A DNA stretch of 46,781 nucleotides from Treponema bryantii (GTDB lineage Bacteria > Spirochaetota > Spirochaetia > Treponematales > Treponemataceae): the NCBI RefSeq assembly GCF_900113965.1, contig NZ_FORI01000014.1, positions 1 to 46,781 of the forward strand, given 5' to 3'. Every line of letters starts with the position of its first letter. Within the stretch, counting starts at the first letter, position 1. A program made the translations under genes and the position numbers. Below the pieces are notes generated by a model, which saw only the letters and a program-made list of their open reading frames with translations, had not been told where the DNA came from and ran no database searches. Positions 15,753 through 25,189 of this stretch are shown one piece after another.

Positions 15753-17318
15753 ATGAAGTCTAGAACAGTGCCGGTTTTATTTGTGCTTGCAGCGGCTTTG
15801 ATTGCAGGTGTATTTTTCTTTTCTAAAAAAGTGCTTGTAAAGGAAGATAAATCTTCTACTAGAGCGCGAATTGTTACGCCTAAATCTGCGGTATCTGCTA
15901 ATTCGGAAAATGAGACTACACCTTCTTCAATTGAATCTGAAAAATACGAGACCTTTGTTCCTCTTTATACCGGCGAAACTCTTATCAGTACTCTTACAAT
16001 CGATATTAATAACGACGGATATGATGATGAAGTTTTAATTGTCCGTAAATCTAATTCTCCAAACCTCTGGATTGTTGCGGCTCTTATTGATTCTGAGTCT
16101 GGACTTTATGAGCGTCTTGAGCCAATTCAGACAGAGTTTACCAGAACTCGAACCTTCTCTTACATGGGAATGGATGTAACTGGAGAGCACAAAAATGCCC
16201 TTATTTATCAGGGCCTTGCCGATGACGGTAACTACATTATGAAGATCTTCCTTTGCGCAGAGCAGCGGGGAATCAGTTATCTTAAAACTATCGGTGACTT
16301 TTCTTGTGACGGAACAGTTTTTATCCAGCAGACAGAACGTTCAGAATCATATGCGCTTGCTATGTCTAAGGGCGAAAGTTTTTCTGTGTGGGTTTATAAA
16401 TCAGATGTTCAGAATGCAGATGGTTCAGACAAGACAAAGATTGCACAGAATCAGATTCAGCAGGAATATAAATGGAATCCTTCGAGCCAGGAATATGAGC
16501 TTGCCCGTGAAATCAATGTAACTGCCGGCCGTCTTGCTGCAACAGAGCTTTCGCGCATTCAGGACGGAACTGTAGAAACTTTTGCCGCCTTCCTCGACGG
16601 TCTCTGGTACAAAACTTCAAACACAGACGGAAATATCCGCTACATGTATTTCAATTTCCCGGACAACGAAATCATTCAGCTTTATAAAGATATTCAGGAA
16701 GTTTATGAGTGGGAAGACAGTAAGCTCCGCCATAACGGAATCTACCTTACTGCGGTAAATGCCGACATCATGAATCTTCACCGCCGCTTCGACATCGCCC
16801 TTGTTAACACAGATGAAATTAAAATCACCCTGCGCGACGACATCAATCTTATCATCAATGAAAACACACAATGGGACGGTAACTACAAAAAGATGTCGCT
16901 TCAGGATACCTTTGGAGACTTTGCTGCCACAGAAGAAAAGAATATCTATCGCAAAGAGCTTACAAAGGGCGACGCCTGGAGCACCGCAGATACAACAATC
17001 ACTTTGAACTTTGCAAACTACACATATACACTTTTGAACGGCGGACTTACTGAAACTGGAATCTATTCAATAGAAAAGATTGGCAGCTATAACGTAATTC
17101 AGTTCCGCGCAGACACCGAAGGTTCAATTTTAAGCGAAACTTATTCAATGGAATTTGGAACTAAGGTGATTACCGAGACTGTAAAGAAAAAGACCGTTGA
17201 AAAAGTTGTTACAGATTACGACACAATCACCTTTACTCCGGTAAAACTTACTTCGACAGACTGCTTTGCAACCGAGGGACGCTCGTATATTCTGAGTCGC
17301 AATGGCATTTCTGAGTGA
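15753..17318 (+). CDS. Membrane-anchored secreted protein of unknown function
   Basis: A 521-residue protein with an N-terminal membrane segment or signal peptide (residues 6-25, VPVLFVLAAALIAGVFFFS), no lipobox, then a low-complexity Ser/Glu linker (about 45-65). The next domain has DINNDGYDDEVLIV, the Asp/Asn-rich pattern of FG-GAP/VCBS-type calcium-binding repeats, and EHKNALIYQG. The C-terminal part (about 280-500) is beta-rich with FLDGLWYKTSN and GIYSIEKIGSYNVIQF. It may be related to the proteins called pallilysin-related adhesins in treponemes; this rests on memory only and the HExxH metalloprotease motif is not present. It precedes alaS by 36 bp. The promoter suggests a leaderless mRNA. 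Confidence 0.6.
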   Translation: MKSRTVPVLFVLAAALIAGVFFFSKKVLVKEDKSSTRARIVTPKSAVSANSENETTPSSIESEKYETFVPLYTGETLISTLTIDINNDGYDDEVLIVRKSNSPNLWIVAALIDSESGLYERLEPIQTEFTRTRTFSYMGMDVTGEHKNALIYQGLADDGNYIMKIFLCAEQRGISYLKTIGDFSCDGTVFIQQTERSESYALAMSKGESFSVWVYKSDVQNADGSDKTKIAQNQIQQEYKWNPSSQEYELAREINVTAGRLAATELSRIQDGTVETFAAFLDGLWYKTSNTDGNIRYMYFNFPDNEIIQLYKDIQEVYEWEDSKLRHNGIYLTAVNADIMNLHRRFDIALVNTDEIKITLRDDINLIINENTQWDGNYKKMSLQDTFGDFAATEEKNIYRKELTKGDAWSTADTTITLNFANYTYTLLNGGLTETGIYSIEKIGSYNVIQFRADTEGSILSETYSMEFGTKVITETVKKKTVEKVVTDYDTITFTPVKLTSTDCFATEGRSYILSRNGISE

Positions 17319-17346
17319 TGACATAATATAGAAAACTCGTTATAAT
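17318..17346 (+). promoter_or_regulatory. alaS promoter, leaderless type
   Basis: ATGACA (17318-17323), 17-bp spacer, TATAAT (17341-17346). ATG 17355 is 8 nt after the -10, i.e. about +2, and there is no SD in between. Confidence 0.65.
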
Positions 17347-17354
17347 ACAAGTTT

Positions 17355-19178
17355 ATGAACGCTAATGAACTTCGCTCAAAATATATTGAGTTCTTTAAAA
17401 GTAAAAATCATGTTGAAATTTCAGGACAGTCTTTGATCCCTGAAAATGACCCTTCTGTTTTGTTTACAATGGCGGGTATGCATCCGTTAGTTCCTTATCT
17501 GCTTGGTGAAAAGCACCCGGCCGGAACCCGTCTTACTGACTATCAGAAATGTATTCGTACCGGCGATATTGAAGAAGTTGGAGACCCATCACACCTTACT
17601 TGTTTTGAAATGCTCGGAAACTGGTCTCTTGGTGATTACTTCAAAAAAGAATCTATCGCTTATTCTTACGAATTCCTTACAAGTCCAGACTGGCTCGCAC
17701 TTGATCCTAAAAAGATTTCTGTAACAGTATTCGCTGGTGATGAAAACGCTCCTCGCGACGAAGAAGCTGCAGGCTACTGGAAAGAAAACGGTATGCCAGA
17801 GGACAAGATTGCTTACCTTCCAGCTTCAGACAACTGGTGGGCAGCAGGTCCAACAGGTCCTTGTGGTCCAGATACAGAAATTTTCTACTGGGTAGGCGAG
17901 GGCTTGCCTCCTCTAGGTTCTAACAAAGGAACAGACAGCGCTAACTGGATGGAAATCTGGAACAATGTATTCATGCAGTATAACCGCGTGGACGAAAAAA
18001 CTCTTCTCCCGCTCGAGAAAAAGAACGTTGATACAGGTATGGGACTTGAGCGCACAAACTGTATTCTTCAGGGAAAAACTTCAGTTTATCTTACAGAAGT
18101 TTTCCAGCCAATCATTAAGACAATTGAAAATCTTTCAGGCTATAAATATGGTACAAATGAAGAAAAAGATAAGTCAGTTCGCATTATTGCAGACCACACT
18201 CGTTCTTCTGTATTCATTCTTGGTGACCAGAGAGGCGTTACTCCAGACCGTGTTGGTGCAGGTTACGTTCTCCGCCGCCTTATCCGCCGTGCAGTTCGCC
18301 ACGGAATGAAGCTTGGAATCGAAAAAGACTTTATGGCAGAAGTTGCTGCTACAGTTATCGAAAACTTCAAGGGACCATACCCAGAGCTCGAAGCTAACCG
18401 CGAAAAGGTTTACAAAGAGCTTACTGCAGAGGAAGCAAAGTTCCGCCACACCCTTACCAAGGGAGAGGCTGAATTCCAGAAGCTTCTTCCAAATCTCATG
18501 AAGAATCCTAAAAAGATTATCAGCGGTAAAGTTGCTTATAATCTTTACGAAACATACGGATACCCTCTTGAGCTTACTCAGGAGCTTGGAGCTGAACATG
18601 GCTTTACAGTAGACGTAGAAGGCTTTAAGGAAGCTGAACGCAAGCATCAGGAAGCTTCAAAAACTGTAGATGCAGGTGCCGCTAAGGGTGGTCTTGCTGA
18701 ACAGTCTGAAATTACAACAAAATATCACACTGCAACACACCTTTTGCAGCAGGCTTTGGTAAACGTTCTTGGCGACCAGGTTGCTCAGAAAGGTTCAAAT
18801 ATCAACAACGAGCGTATGCGCTTTGACTTTACATTCGAGCGTCCTATGACTAAGGAAGAAATTCAGAAGGTTGAGGACATCGTAAACGAAAAGATTAAGG
18901 AAGACCTTCCTGTTACTATGGAAGTTATGCCTCTTGATAAGGCTAAGGCAGAAGGTGCACGCGCTCTCTTTACTAACAAGTATGGTGAGGACGTTAAGGT
19001 TTATACAATCGGCCGCGACGCTAAGAACGACTGGTTCAGTAAGGAAGTTTGTGGCGGACCACACGTTCAGCACACAGCTCAGATTGGTGACTTCAAGATT
19101 CAGAAGGAACAGTCTAGCTCAGCTGGTGTACGCCGTATCCGTGCTGTAATCAGCGGTGGACTTCCACTGGATAAGTAG
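17355..19178 (+). CDS. alaS: Alanyl-tRNA synthetase, short spirochaete form
   Basis: A 607-residue class II synthetase that charges tRNA-Ala. The catalytic domain shows MAGMHPLVPYLLG, PTGPCGPDTEIFY and DTGMGLERT. The editing domain has the zinc-site residues His458 and His462 (HTATH), Cys566 and His570 (CGGPH), which remove mischarged Ser and Gly. The protein ends soon after (GVRRIRAVISGG), so the C-terminal C-Ala domain of the 870-residue E. coli enzyme is missing. I recall short AlaRS in Treponema and Borrelia too, so this is probably lineage-typical, not a truncation. No SD precedes the ATG; the -10 box is 8 nt away. Confidence 0.95.
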   Translation: MNANELRSKYIEFFKSKNHVEISGQSLIPENDPSVLFTMAGMHPLVPYLLGEKHPAGTRLTDYQKCIRTGDIEEVGDPSHLTCFEMLGNWSLGDYFKKESIAYSYEFLTSPDWLALDPKKISVTVFAGDENAPRDEEAAGYWKENGMPEDKIAYLPASDNWWAAGPTGPCGPDTEIFYWVGEGLPPLGSNKGTDSANWMEIWNNVFMQYNRVDEKTLLPLEKKNVDTGMGLERTNCILQGKTSVYLTEVFQPIIKTIENLSGYKYGTNEEKDKSVRIIADHTRSSVFILGDQRGVTPDRVGAGYVLRRLIRRAVRHGMKLGIEKDFMAEVAATVIENFKGPYPELEANREKVYKELTAEEAKFRHTLTKGEAEFQKLLPNLMKNPKKIISGKVAYNLYETYGYPLELTQELGAEHGFTVDVEGFKEAERKHQEASKTVDAGAAKGGLAEQSEITTKYHTATHLLQQALVNVLGDQVAQKGSNINNERMRFDFTFERPMTKEEIQKVEDIVNEKIKEDLPVTMEVMPLDKAKAEGARALFTNKYGEDVKVYTIGRDAKNDWFSKEVCGGPHVQHTAQIGDFKIQKEQSSSAGVRRIRAVISGGLPLDK

Positions 19179-19185
19179 TAACTTT

Positions 19186-19213
19186 TTGACAGAACCTTTG
19201 TTATACTTATACA
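19186..19213 (+). promoter_or_regulatory. Promoter of the 19253 gene
   Basis: TTGACA (19186-19191), 16-bp spacer, TATACA (19208-19213), starting 8 bp after the alaS stop. Confidence 0.6.
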
Positions 19214-19252
19214 GACAAACAAAACTGATACTAAAAATAAAAGGATTATAAA

Positions 19253-20338
19253 ATGAAAAAGATTTTTGCAGTTCTTTCAATCTTAATGCTTACTACAGTT
19301 GCTGCTTTTGCTCAGGCAGATTTGCAGCCAATTGCTGTTGTAAAACTTAATAAGAATGAATCTATCACACTCAAACAGCTTAGAGTTAGATGTGATTATT
19401 ATTCAAAGCAGATAGGAAGAGCTCTTACAATAGATGAGAAGAAACAGGTTCTCGATACATTGATTGAAGAGACTTTGATTGTTCAGGCTGCTACAAAAGC
19501 TGGTGTTTCTATTCCAGACTCTTCTGTTGATCAGTATTTTGCTCAGTCAATGAGCCAGTCTCTTGGTGTAAGTGTAACAGAAAAAGAACTTGATGAACTT
19601 CTTAAAAAGCAGCAGGGTAAAACTCTTGATGATGTTCTTATGGAACAGACAGGCATGAACAAAACAGACTACAAGAAGCATCTTAAAAATACTCTTATGA
19701 TGCAGCAGTATGTTGTTCAGCAGAATCAGGCAGAAATCCAGAAGGTTGCTGCTACAGATGAAGAAATCAGAATGGCTTATGAAAGCAATAAGTCTTCTTT
19801 TGTATGGAATGATATGGTAAAAATGCTTCTCGTAATTGTTCCAAAGGGAAACAATCCTGAAGCTGCTAAGCAGAAGACTGCAGATTTCCTTACAAAATAT
19901 AAAGCAAAGACTCTTTCTGCAGAGCAGATTGCAGTTCAGTCTCAGACAGAAGGTTCTGGATTCCAGGCTGGTCTTGGTCTCTTCCCTAAAACAGAAGCAG
20001 CTGCAGCTGGAATTGGAATGTCTTTGCAGAACCTCATCTTTGTTTTCACTCAGGGAGAAGGCTATACTTCTGATGTTGAAGAAACTGCTAACGATTACAG
20101 ATTCCTTAGCGTAATCAAAAAGTATGATGCTAAGATGCTTGGAATCGGTGACCTTGTTCAGCCGGAGACAACTGTAACTGTTTATGATTATATCCGTTCT
20201 AACCTTACTCAGCAGAAGCAGCAGATTTATTTGAATAACGCTGCAACAAATGTAGCAAAAGAACTTCACACTGCAGAGAATGTTGATATGAAGAAGAGCG
20301 GCGCTGCTTTGGATAAGCTGCTGGATTGGGGGAACTAA
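19253..20338 (+). CDS. SurA/PpiC-like periplasmic protein (39-kDa basic membrane protein type)
   Basis: A 361-residue exported protein with a cleavable signal peptide (MKKIFAVLSILMLTTVAAFAQA). The N-terminal helical part (about 25-170: KNESITLKQLRVRCDYYSKQIG, LIEETLIVQAATKAG, MNKTDYKKHLKNTLMMQQYV) has the SurA chaperone-like pattern, followed by a parvulin-like region (about 190-290) without an obvious complete active site. It is probably an outer-membrane protein chaperone in the periplasm. In T. pallidum, as I recall, the gene between alaS and nusB encodes the 39-kDa basic membrane protein (Tpn39b), and the order here fits. SD AAGGATT lies 6 bp before ATG 19253. The stop directly abuts the nusB start. 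Confidence 0.72.
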   Translation: MKKIFAVLSILMLTTVAAFAQADLQPIAVVKLNKNESITLKQLRVRCDYYSKQIGRALTIDEKKQVLDTLIEETLIVQAATKAGVSIPDSSVDQYFAQSMSQSLGVSVTEKELDELLKKQQGKTLDDVLMEQTGMNKTDYKKHLKNTLMMQQYVVQQNQAEIQKVAATDEEIRMAYESNKSSFVWNDMVKMLLVIVPKGNNPEAAKQKTADFLTKYKAKTLSAEQIAVQSQTEGSGFQAGLGLFPKTEAAAAGIGMSLQNLIFVFTQGEGYTSDVEETANDYRFLSVIKKYDAKMLGIGDLVQPETTVTVYDYIRSNLTQQKQQIYLNNAATNVAKELHTAENVDMKKSGAALDKLLDWGN

Positions 20339-20824
20339 GTGTCCAGAAGAAATGGTAGAGTAATTGCCTTTCAGGCATTGTATTCATGGGATGTAACAAA
20401 GGCTTCTTTGGATGACCTTTTGACTTTTGAATGGTTGCAGAAAGATACAGAGATTGGAAGTGCCGATCAGGTTGCAGAGCAGAATGAACTGAACGAGCAG
20501 ATGTTCGCACTTTCAGAAACTTCAAAAGAAGAAAGAACTTTTGCAAGCATTATTATTTCAGGAACAATCAGTCATATTGACGAAATTGATAAGCTTATTG
20601 AAAGTCATCTGTCTGCTTCATGGAGCATGGAGCGTATCAGCCGAGTAGCACTTGCTATTTTGCGTACAAGCGTTTATGAGATTTTGTTCCAGAATGGCGC
20701 TGAAGCAAAAATTGTCATTGATGAGGCTGTAAATATTGCCAAAGACTTTGACACTGATGATTCCTATAAGTTTATTAATGCAGTGCTTGATAAAATAGGA
20801 AAAGATGAGCCGAAAAGAGCTTAA
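20339..20824 (+). CDS. nusB: Transcription antitermination protein NusB
   Basis: A 161-residue NusB. It joins NusE, NusA and NusG at boxA in rRNA leaders. Visible family features: RRNGRVIAFQALYSWD at the start, FASIIISGTISHIDEIDKLIESHL in the middle, and the C-terminal SRVALAILRTSVYEILF plus VIDEAVNIAKDFDTDDSYKFINAVLDKIG. The start is GTG at 20339, immediately after the preceding stop TAA and preceded by GGGGGA; the conserved N-terminus allows no later start. It overlaps the next gene by 20 bp, so this is a three-gene operon (19253-22670). Confidence 0.94.
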   Translation: MSRRNGRVIAFQALYSWDVTKASLDDLLTFEWLQKDTEIGSADQVAEQNELNEQMFALSETSKEERTFASIIISGTISHIDEIDKLIESHLSASWSMERISRVALAILRTSVYEILFQNGAEAKIVIDEAVNIAKDFDTDDSYKFINAVLDKIGKDEPKRA

Positions 20825-22670
20825 AAAATTAATTCTTACATTTTTATTATTTTCTTTTATTTTGTTCTGCTTTTCTTCCTGCCGGATGAGGGCAGAACAA
20901 AACTCGTTAACAAGCCAGTTTGATTTAATTGATGCTCTTGTGATGCAGAATCAGATGCAGTCGGCTTTAAAAGAACTCCGCAAGGCAGAAAAGCGCGCTT
21001 ACGATTCGTGGACCTACATTGGTATATACAAAAGATATATGTCTCTCGGCGAGTCTAAGCTTGCTGAAAAAGTGCTTAAAAAGGCTCTTAAGAAAAACGG
21101 TGGGAATATAGAACTGCAGGCGGTGTACGCGGCGTTTTTACTTAGAGAAGGCCGCCTCGGCGAGGCGGGGAAGGCGGCGGAAAAGTTGCGCGGAACTAAG
21201 TATGCCTCTCTTTATTCCGAATATATCCTTCGTAATTCAGCTGAAAAGGCTGCTGCTTCAAATGAAAAAGCTTTCACTTTTTATACTCAAAAAGAATACT
21301 ATCAGATATTTTTAGACGCATATAAAACTTCAAAAAATGCTGTGCTGCTTCGTAACTGCGCAGTATTTAATCTTTTAAACGGTGAGTATGGGCTTGCCGC
21401 TGCATTGTATCCGGGCTTCTTCCAGGATGCAGATGACGCTTATTTCTGGTCTATGGTTTGTTATGATGCCGGCCAGTTTTATAATGCAATTGAAGCTGTA
21501 GATAATTCCCGCCGTCTTATGACCGGCTACCAGGGAACGGTAAGCTTTAAGACTTCTCCGGTTCTTCTCACAGCTCTTGAATCAGATTCATACATGGCTG
21601 TTTCAGAAATGGAAGCTGCAGAAAATGCAAGACGCGGCATTGTTATGAATCTTGATGAACTTAAGGTTCGTAAGAGTGATGAAGAATATCTTTCTAATAT
21701 TATTCTGAACAGTGCAAAGTGGGCAGAAAATCAGGGAATGGATGAACAGAATGCAGACCTGCTTTTCTATGTTGTAAACCGCTGGCCAGACAATATTCAG
21801 GGGCTTATTCTTTATGCTGATTTTGCTTACCGCTCAAATCTTGAGCGCGAAGAAGATACTGAAATTGCTGCCCTCAGAAAAGCCGGAATCCAGACTCTCG
21901 AAATGGAGCGTTATGACAGCCGTCGAAAAATTCCTATGAGTGATGCACTTTATAGAATTGAAGATTCTATCCGCCGTACCAACGATCCGTATCTGAACAT
22001 TGCAAAGTTGGATCTACGTTATAAAACAGATCCTTCTATTTCAGAAAAAGACAAAAACCGGGATCTCTGGAACATGCTGGAAAACAGCCTGAACGAAGAC
22101 GGAGAGCTCAAAGGTCTTTTAGTTCAGTATGCTCTTAATTTCCTTTTGAAAACAAAGCAGTATGATGATGCGTGGAAGCTCTTTTATGATCATGTAACAG
22201 ACTTAAGTCCTTATGATTCAAAAAGAGATTTCTGGGAGCAGTTTATTGAAAAGGCACGCGGCTATGAACTTCCTATGATGGAGTTTGGTGCATGGTTTGC
22301 CGCTTATAATAAATTGACTGAAGAAGCCCTTCGTCTGCACGAATACTGTGTTTACGAGAGTGCAGGGCTATTAGACGAAGGTTATATTTCACAGGCTGTT
22401 TCTACATCAACCTGTCTAAACCTTGGAAGCATTTATGTTTCTCTGGGTAAAAAAGCAAAAGCCTTAGATCTTTATGGTAAGGTTGCCGGCCGTGAAAGCA
22501 GCAACGCTAAGCGTTCCGAAGTATTCTACCGCATTGCCTGCATATATGCCGGCGACGGAGACATAAAAAATGCCCTCCGTTCTGCAGAATACGCATCTTC
22601 TTTGTATCCTGATAACGCAAGGGCATCTATGCTGAAAGATAGATTGTCATTAACGGGCTCGACCCGATAA
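20805..22670 (+). CDS. TPR-repeat lipoprotein
   Basis: A 621-residue lipoprotein: signal segment LILTFLLFSFILFCFSSC with Cys at about 26. The mature protein is almost wholly helical with TPR-like pairs (ALKELRKAEKRAYDSWTYIGIYKRYMSLGESKLAEKVLKKALKKNG; LYGKVAGRESSNAKRSEVFYRIACIYAGDGDIKNALRSAEYASSLYP). It is likely a periplasmic scaffold; partner unknown. The ATG lies inside the end of nusB with AGGA upstream, so translation is probably coupled. A TPR protein between nusB and groES seems conserved among treponemes, from memory. It converges with groES, 4 bp apart, with no visible terminator between. Confidence 0.78.
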   Translation: MSRKELKKLILTFLLFSFILFCFSSCRMRAEQNSLTSQFDLIDALVMQNQMQSALKELRKAEKRAYDSWTYIGIYKRYMSLGESKLAEKVLKKALKKNGGNIELQAVYAAFLLREGRLGEAGKAAEKLRGTKYASLYSEYILRNSAEKAAASNEKAFTFYTQKEYYQIFLDAYKTSKNAVLLRNCAVFNLLNGEYGLAAALYPGFFQDADDAYFWSMVCYDAGQFYNAIEAVDNSRRLMTGYQGTVSFKTSPVLLTALESDSYMAVSEMEAAENARRGIVMNLDELKVRKSDEEYLSNIILNSAKWAENQGMDEQNADLLFYVVNRWPDNIQGLILYADFAYRSNLEREEDTEIAALRKAGIQTLEMERYDSRRKIPMSDALYRIEDSIRRTNDPYLNIAKLDLRYKTDPSISEKDKNRDLWNMLENSLNEDGELKGLLVQYALNFLLKTKQYDDAWKLFYDHVTDLSPYDSKRDFWEQFIEKARGYELPMMEFGAWFAAYNKLTEEALRLHEYCVYESAGLLDEGYISQAVSTSTCLNLGSIYVSLGKKAKALDLYGKVAGRESSNAKRSEVFYRIACIYAGDGDIKNALRSAEYASSLYPDNARASMLKDRLSLTGSTR

Positions 22671-22674
22671 GCTT

Positions 22675-22947
22675 CTATTCAATAACAGCAATAATATCAC
22701 TCATACGAAGAATGAGGTGATCTTCACCGTCAATCTTTACCTGAGTTCCAGCATATTTGTCATACATGATTCTGTCGCCTTTCTTTACTGTGATTTTATT
22801 CTCATCAGTTCCAGGTCCAACCTCTACAACAACTGCTGTCTGAGTCTTTTCCTGTGCAGCCTCCGGAATGATAAGTCCGCTTGCTGTTTTTGTTTCAGCC
22901 TTGTCGTTCTTTACGAGTACACGGTCTGCTAATGGTTTAATCTTCAT
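22675..22947 (-). CDS. groES: Co-chaperonin GroES (not linked to groEL)
   Basis: A 90-residue GroES: MKIKPLADRVLVKNDKAE, mobile loop TKTASGLIIPEAAQEK (about 18-33), GPGTDENKITVKKGDRIMYDKYAGT and DHLILRMSDIIAVIE. It caps the GroEL ring during folding. groEL is not next to it, as in T. pallidum, where I recall the two genes being far apart. AGAGG lies about 11 nt upstream of ATG 22947. I found no CIRCE inverted repeat (TTAGCACTC...GAGTGCTAA) before it, so HrcA control is not supported by the sequence. Confidence 0.95.
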   Translation of the reverse strand: MKIKPLADRVLVKNDKAETKTASGLIIPEAAQEKTQTAVVVEVGPGTDENKITVKKGDRIMYDKYAGTQVKIDGEDHLILRMSDIIAVIE

Positions 22948-23012
22948 AATATTTTAACCTCTTATTTATAAGATAATAAAATTAACTATATAACGTCAAC
23001 AAAATAATTACT

Positions 23013-23071
23013 GTCATGCTGAACTTGTTTCAGCATCTATAACTGAGACCCCGAAACAAGTTCGGGGTGAC
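23013..23071. repeat. Tail-to-tail pair of family-1 palindromic repeats (BIME-like)
   Basis: GTCATGCTGAACTTG...CAGCATCT is followed by an inverted copy GACCCCGAAACAAG...GGGGTGAC. The inner stems differ (GCTGAA/TTCAGC against CCCGAA/TTCGGG) but both pair. Located between groES and the TRAP gene; ends 3 bp before the TRAP stop codon (23075). Confidence 0.85.
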
Positions 23072-23074
23072 ATG

Positions 23075-25111
23075 TTATTTTTTTAATTTCTTAACAACCA
23101 GCTGATAAGCAATAAGCACTGCCATCATACTTAATCCTATGATGTCTGAACGAGTCTCAGGAATTACACAGAGAAGGCCGGCAACTGCAAAGATTACGCG
23201 TTCAATAACATCGCAGGTAGTTACCAGTGCAACCGGCTTATCACTACCATGGAATATACCTGTAAAGTTGAAGCCATAGCCTTCAAGTGCAACGCTGATT
23301 CCAAACATTCCAATTAAAGCTGTTGCAATGATAAACAGAATACGTCCGATTGATGCATCAATCATAAGCATCTGAGAATTATAAACGAACATATAAGGAA
23401 TTATAAAGGCACCAATTGCAAGCTTTGTCGCATTAAAGGCCGTTTTCATAGGCCGTGCTTTGGCAATGGCGGCACCGGCAATGGCTGCTAGGGCAACCGG
23501 AGGAGTTACATCGGCAATAATACCAAAGTAGAAGGCAAACATATGAGCAGCGAGTGGCTGTACTCCAAGCTGAATAATAGCACCTGCTGTGATTGTAGAA
23601 GTAATCAGATAGTTTGCAGTTGTAGGAGCTCCCATACCAAGGATGATTGAAGCGAGCATTGTGAAAATCAAAGTGAGGAAGAGTTTTCCACCTGCAAGTG
23701 AAACAAGTCCTGCTCCGAGCTTAAGTCCAAGACCGGTAAGAGTTACTACACCAATAATAATTCCTGCCATACCACAGGCAATTGCAACACTGATGATGTT
23801 GCGGGCTGCAGCACACATTACATCAATTAAATCTTTTGAACCAAAGGTTGGCTTACGGCCTTTTGCAAGGTCTACGATAGAAACTACAATTCCAATCACG
23901 AGACAGGCTACAATACCCATAAGGGCAGCGTAAACGGCTGTCTTTCCGGCACAAAGGAACCAGATGATTACAATCAATGGAAGAATCATATACCCCTTAC
24001 TCAGGAAGAGTGGAAGGAAGCGTGGAAGCTGTTCTTTTGGCATTCCCTTAAGACCAAGCTTTTTTGCTTCAAGATGAACTGTAATAAAGATTCCTGTGAA
24101 GTAAAGAATTGCAGGAATGATTGCGGCTTTTACAATTGTGATGTATGGCATACCTAGACTTTCTGCCATGAGGAAGGCTGCAGCACCCATAATTGGAGGC
24201 ATGAGCTGTCCACCTGTGGAAGCTGCTGCCTCAACGGCACCTGCAAACTCACCCTTATAACCAAGGCGTTTCATCATTGGAATTGTGAAGGAACCTGAAC
24301 CTACAGTGTTAGAAACTGATGAACCGGAAACTGTTCCCAAAAGTGCAGAAGAAAGAACTGCTACCTTTGCAGGACCACCGCTTGCGCCACCTGCAATTGC
24401 ATTACACAAATCAATAAAGAACTGACCAATACCTGTTTTTTCAAGCAGAGCACCAAAGAGAATGAAGAGGAAGATAAAGGTTGAACAGGCTCCAATTGGA
24501 GTTCCCATAATACCTTCTGTATTGTAGAAAAGGTGGCAAACTACACGCTGCAGAGAATAACCTCTGTGGTGAAGGAAGCCAGGAAGATATTTACCGGTAA
24601 AGGCATAGATAATAAAGATTGCTGCAATTGTCATAATTGGAAGACCAACAATACGGCGGCAGCTTTCAAAAAGAATCAGAATACCAACAATACCGATGAT
24701 TACGTCGAGTGTTGTATTGTTTCCAGAGCGGCGTACCAGCTGCTGAAAGTTGATTACGATGTACATCCAGCAGCCTGCACCTGCGAGTCCGAGAAGCACA
24801 TCATAAAATGGGAGTGTATCACGTGGAAGCTTTTTGGTTGCAGGGAAAAGGAGAAAAGCCAGAAACTGGACAAAGGCAAGGTGTGTGGCACGTAAAATCT
24901 GGGCGGTTACTGCACCTGAAAGGGTGGCGTAAAGCTGGAATGCTACGAAAATGATTGAAACGATAACCGTAATATACTGGCGCCAGCATTTGTGTTCACG
25001 ATAAGCCTGCTCCCGGTCAAGGTTTTTCATCAAGTTTTTCATTTCATCTTCATTTGAAGTTGGAAGAATGTTGTCAATCGCGCTGTGTTCAGCCGGGGGT
25101 TGTTTGTCCAT
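23075..25111 (-). CDS. TRAP transporter fused permease (TAXI type)
   Basis: A 678-residue integral membrane protein fusing the small (DctQ-like, 4 TM) and large (DctM-like, 12 TM) TRAP subunits, the layout typical of TAXI-family TRAP systems. The large-subunit part shows VSGSSVSNTVGSGSFTIPMMKRLGY, AAASTGGQLMPPIMGAAAFLMAE and GMGAPTTANYLI. It moves a substrate, often a dicarboxylate or related acid, using an ion gradient. An unusual 40-residue acidic/polar cytoplasmic N-terminus precedes the first TM. Start ATG 25111 is supported by AAAGGAGG 6 bp upstream. Its partner binding protein and a DUF1850 gene lie upstream on the same strand; a palindromic repeat separates them. Confidence 0.9.
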   Translation of the reverse strand: MDKQPPAEHSAIDNILPTSNEDEMKNLMKNLDREQAYREHKCWRQYITVIVSIIFVAFQLYATLSGAVTAQILRATHLAFVQFLAFLLFPATKKLPRDTLPFYDVLLGLAGAGCWMYIVINFQQLVRRSGNNTTLDVIIGIVGILILFESCRRIVGLPIMTIAAIFIIYAFTGKYLPGFLHHRGYSLQRVVCHLFYNTEGIMGTPIGACSTFIFLFILFGALLEKTGIGQFFIDLCNAIAGGASGGPAKVAVLSSALLGTVSGSSVSNTVGSGSFTIPMMKRLGYKGEFAGAVEAAASTGGQLMPPIMGAAAFLMAESLGMPYITIVKAAIIPAILYFTGIFITVHLEAKKLGLKGMPKEQLPRFLPLFLSKGYMILPLIVIIWFLCAGKTAVYAALMGIVACLVIGIVVSIVDLAKGRKPTFGSKDLIDVMCAAARNIISVAIACGMAGIIIGVVTLTGLGLKLGAGLVSLAGGKLFLTLIFTMLASIILGMGAPTTANYLITSTITAGAIIQLGVQPLAAHMFAFYFGIIADVTPPVALAAIAGAAIAKARPMKTAFNATKLAIGAFIIPYMFVYNSQMLMIDASIGRILFIIATALIGMFGISVALEGYGFNFTGIFHGSDKPVALVTTCDVIERVIFAVAGLLCVIPETRSDIIGLSMMAVLIAYQLVVKKLKK

Positions 25112-25138
25112 CTGGACCTCCTTTTTTTATCAATGTCC

Positions 25139-25179
25139 CGGTGGTTGAGTGGCCGCGGAGCGGCTGTATCGAAACCACC
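25139..25179. repeat. Palindromic repeat family 2, long form
   Basis: CGGTGGTTGAGT - GGCCGC GGA GCGGCT - GTATCGAAACCACC: conserved outer arms with an inner GCCGC/GCGGC stem. Lies between the DUF1850 and permease genes. Confidence 0.85.
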
Positions 25180-25189
25180 TTCATAAATT

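Noticed and set aside
17355..19178. alaS truncated by mutation
   Set aside because: The frame ends cleanly after the editing domain, followed by a promoter. I recall short AlaRS in other spirochaetes, so it is probably normal.
22948..23012. CIRCE operator before groES
   Set aside because: No TTAGCACTC...GAGTGCTAA-type repeat can be read here.
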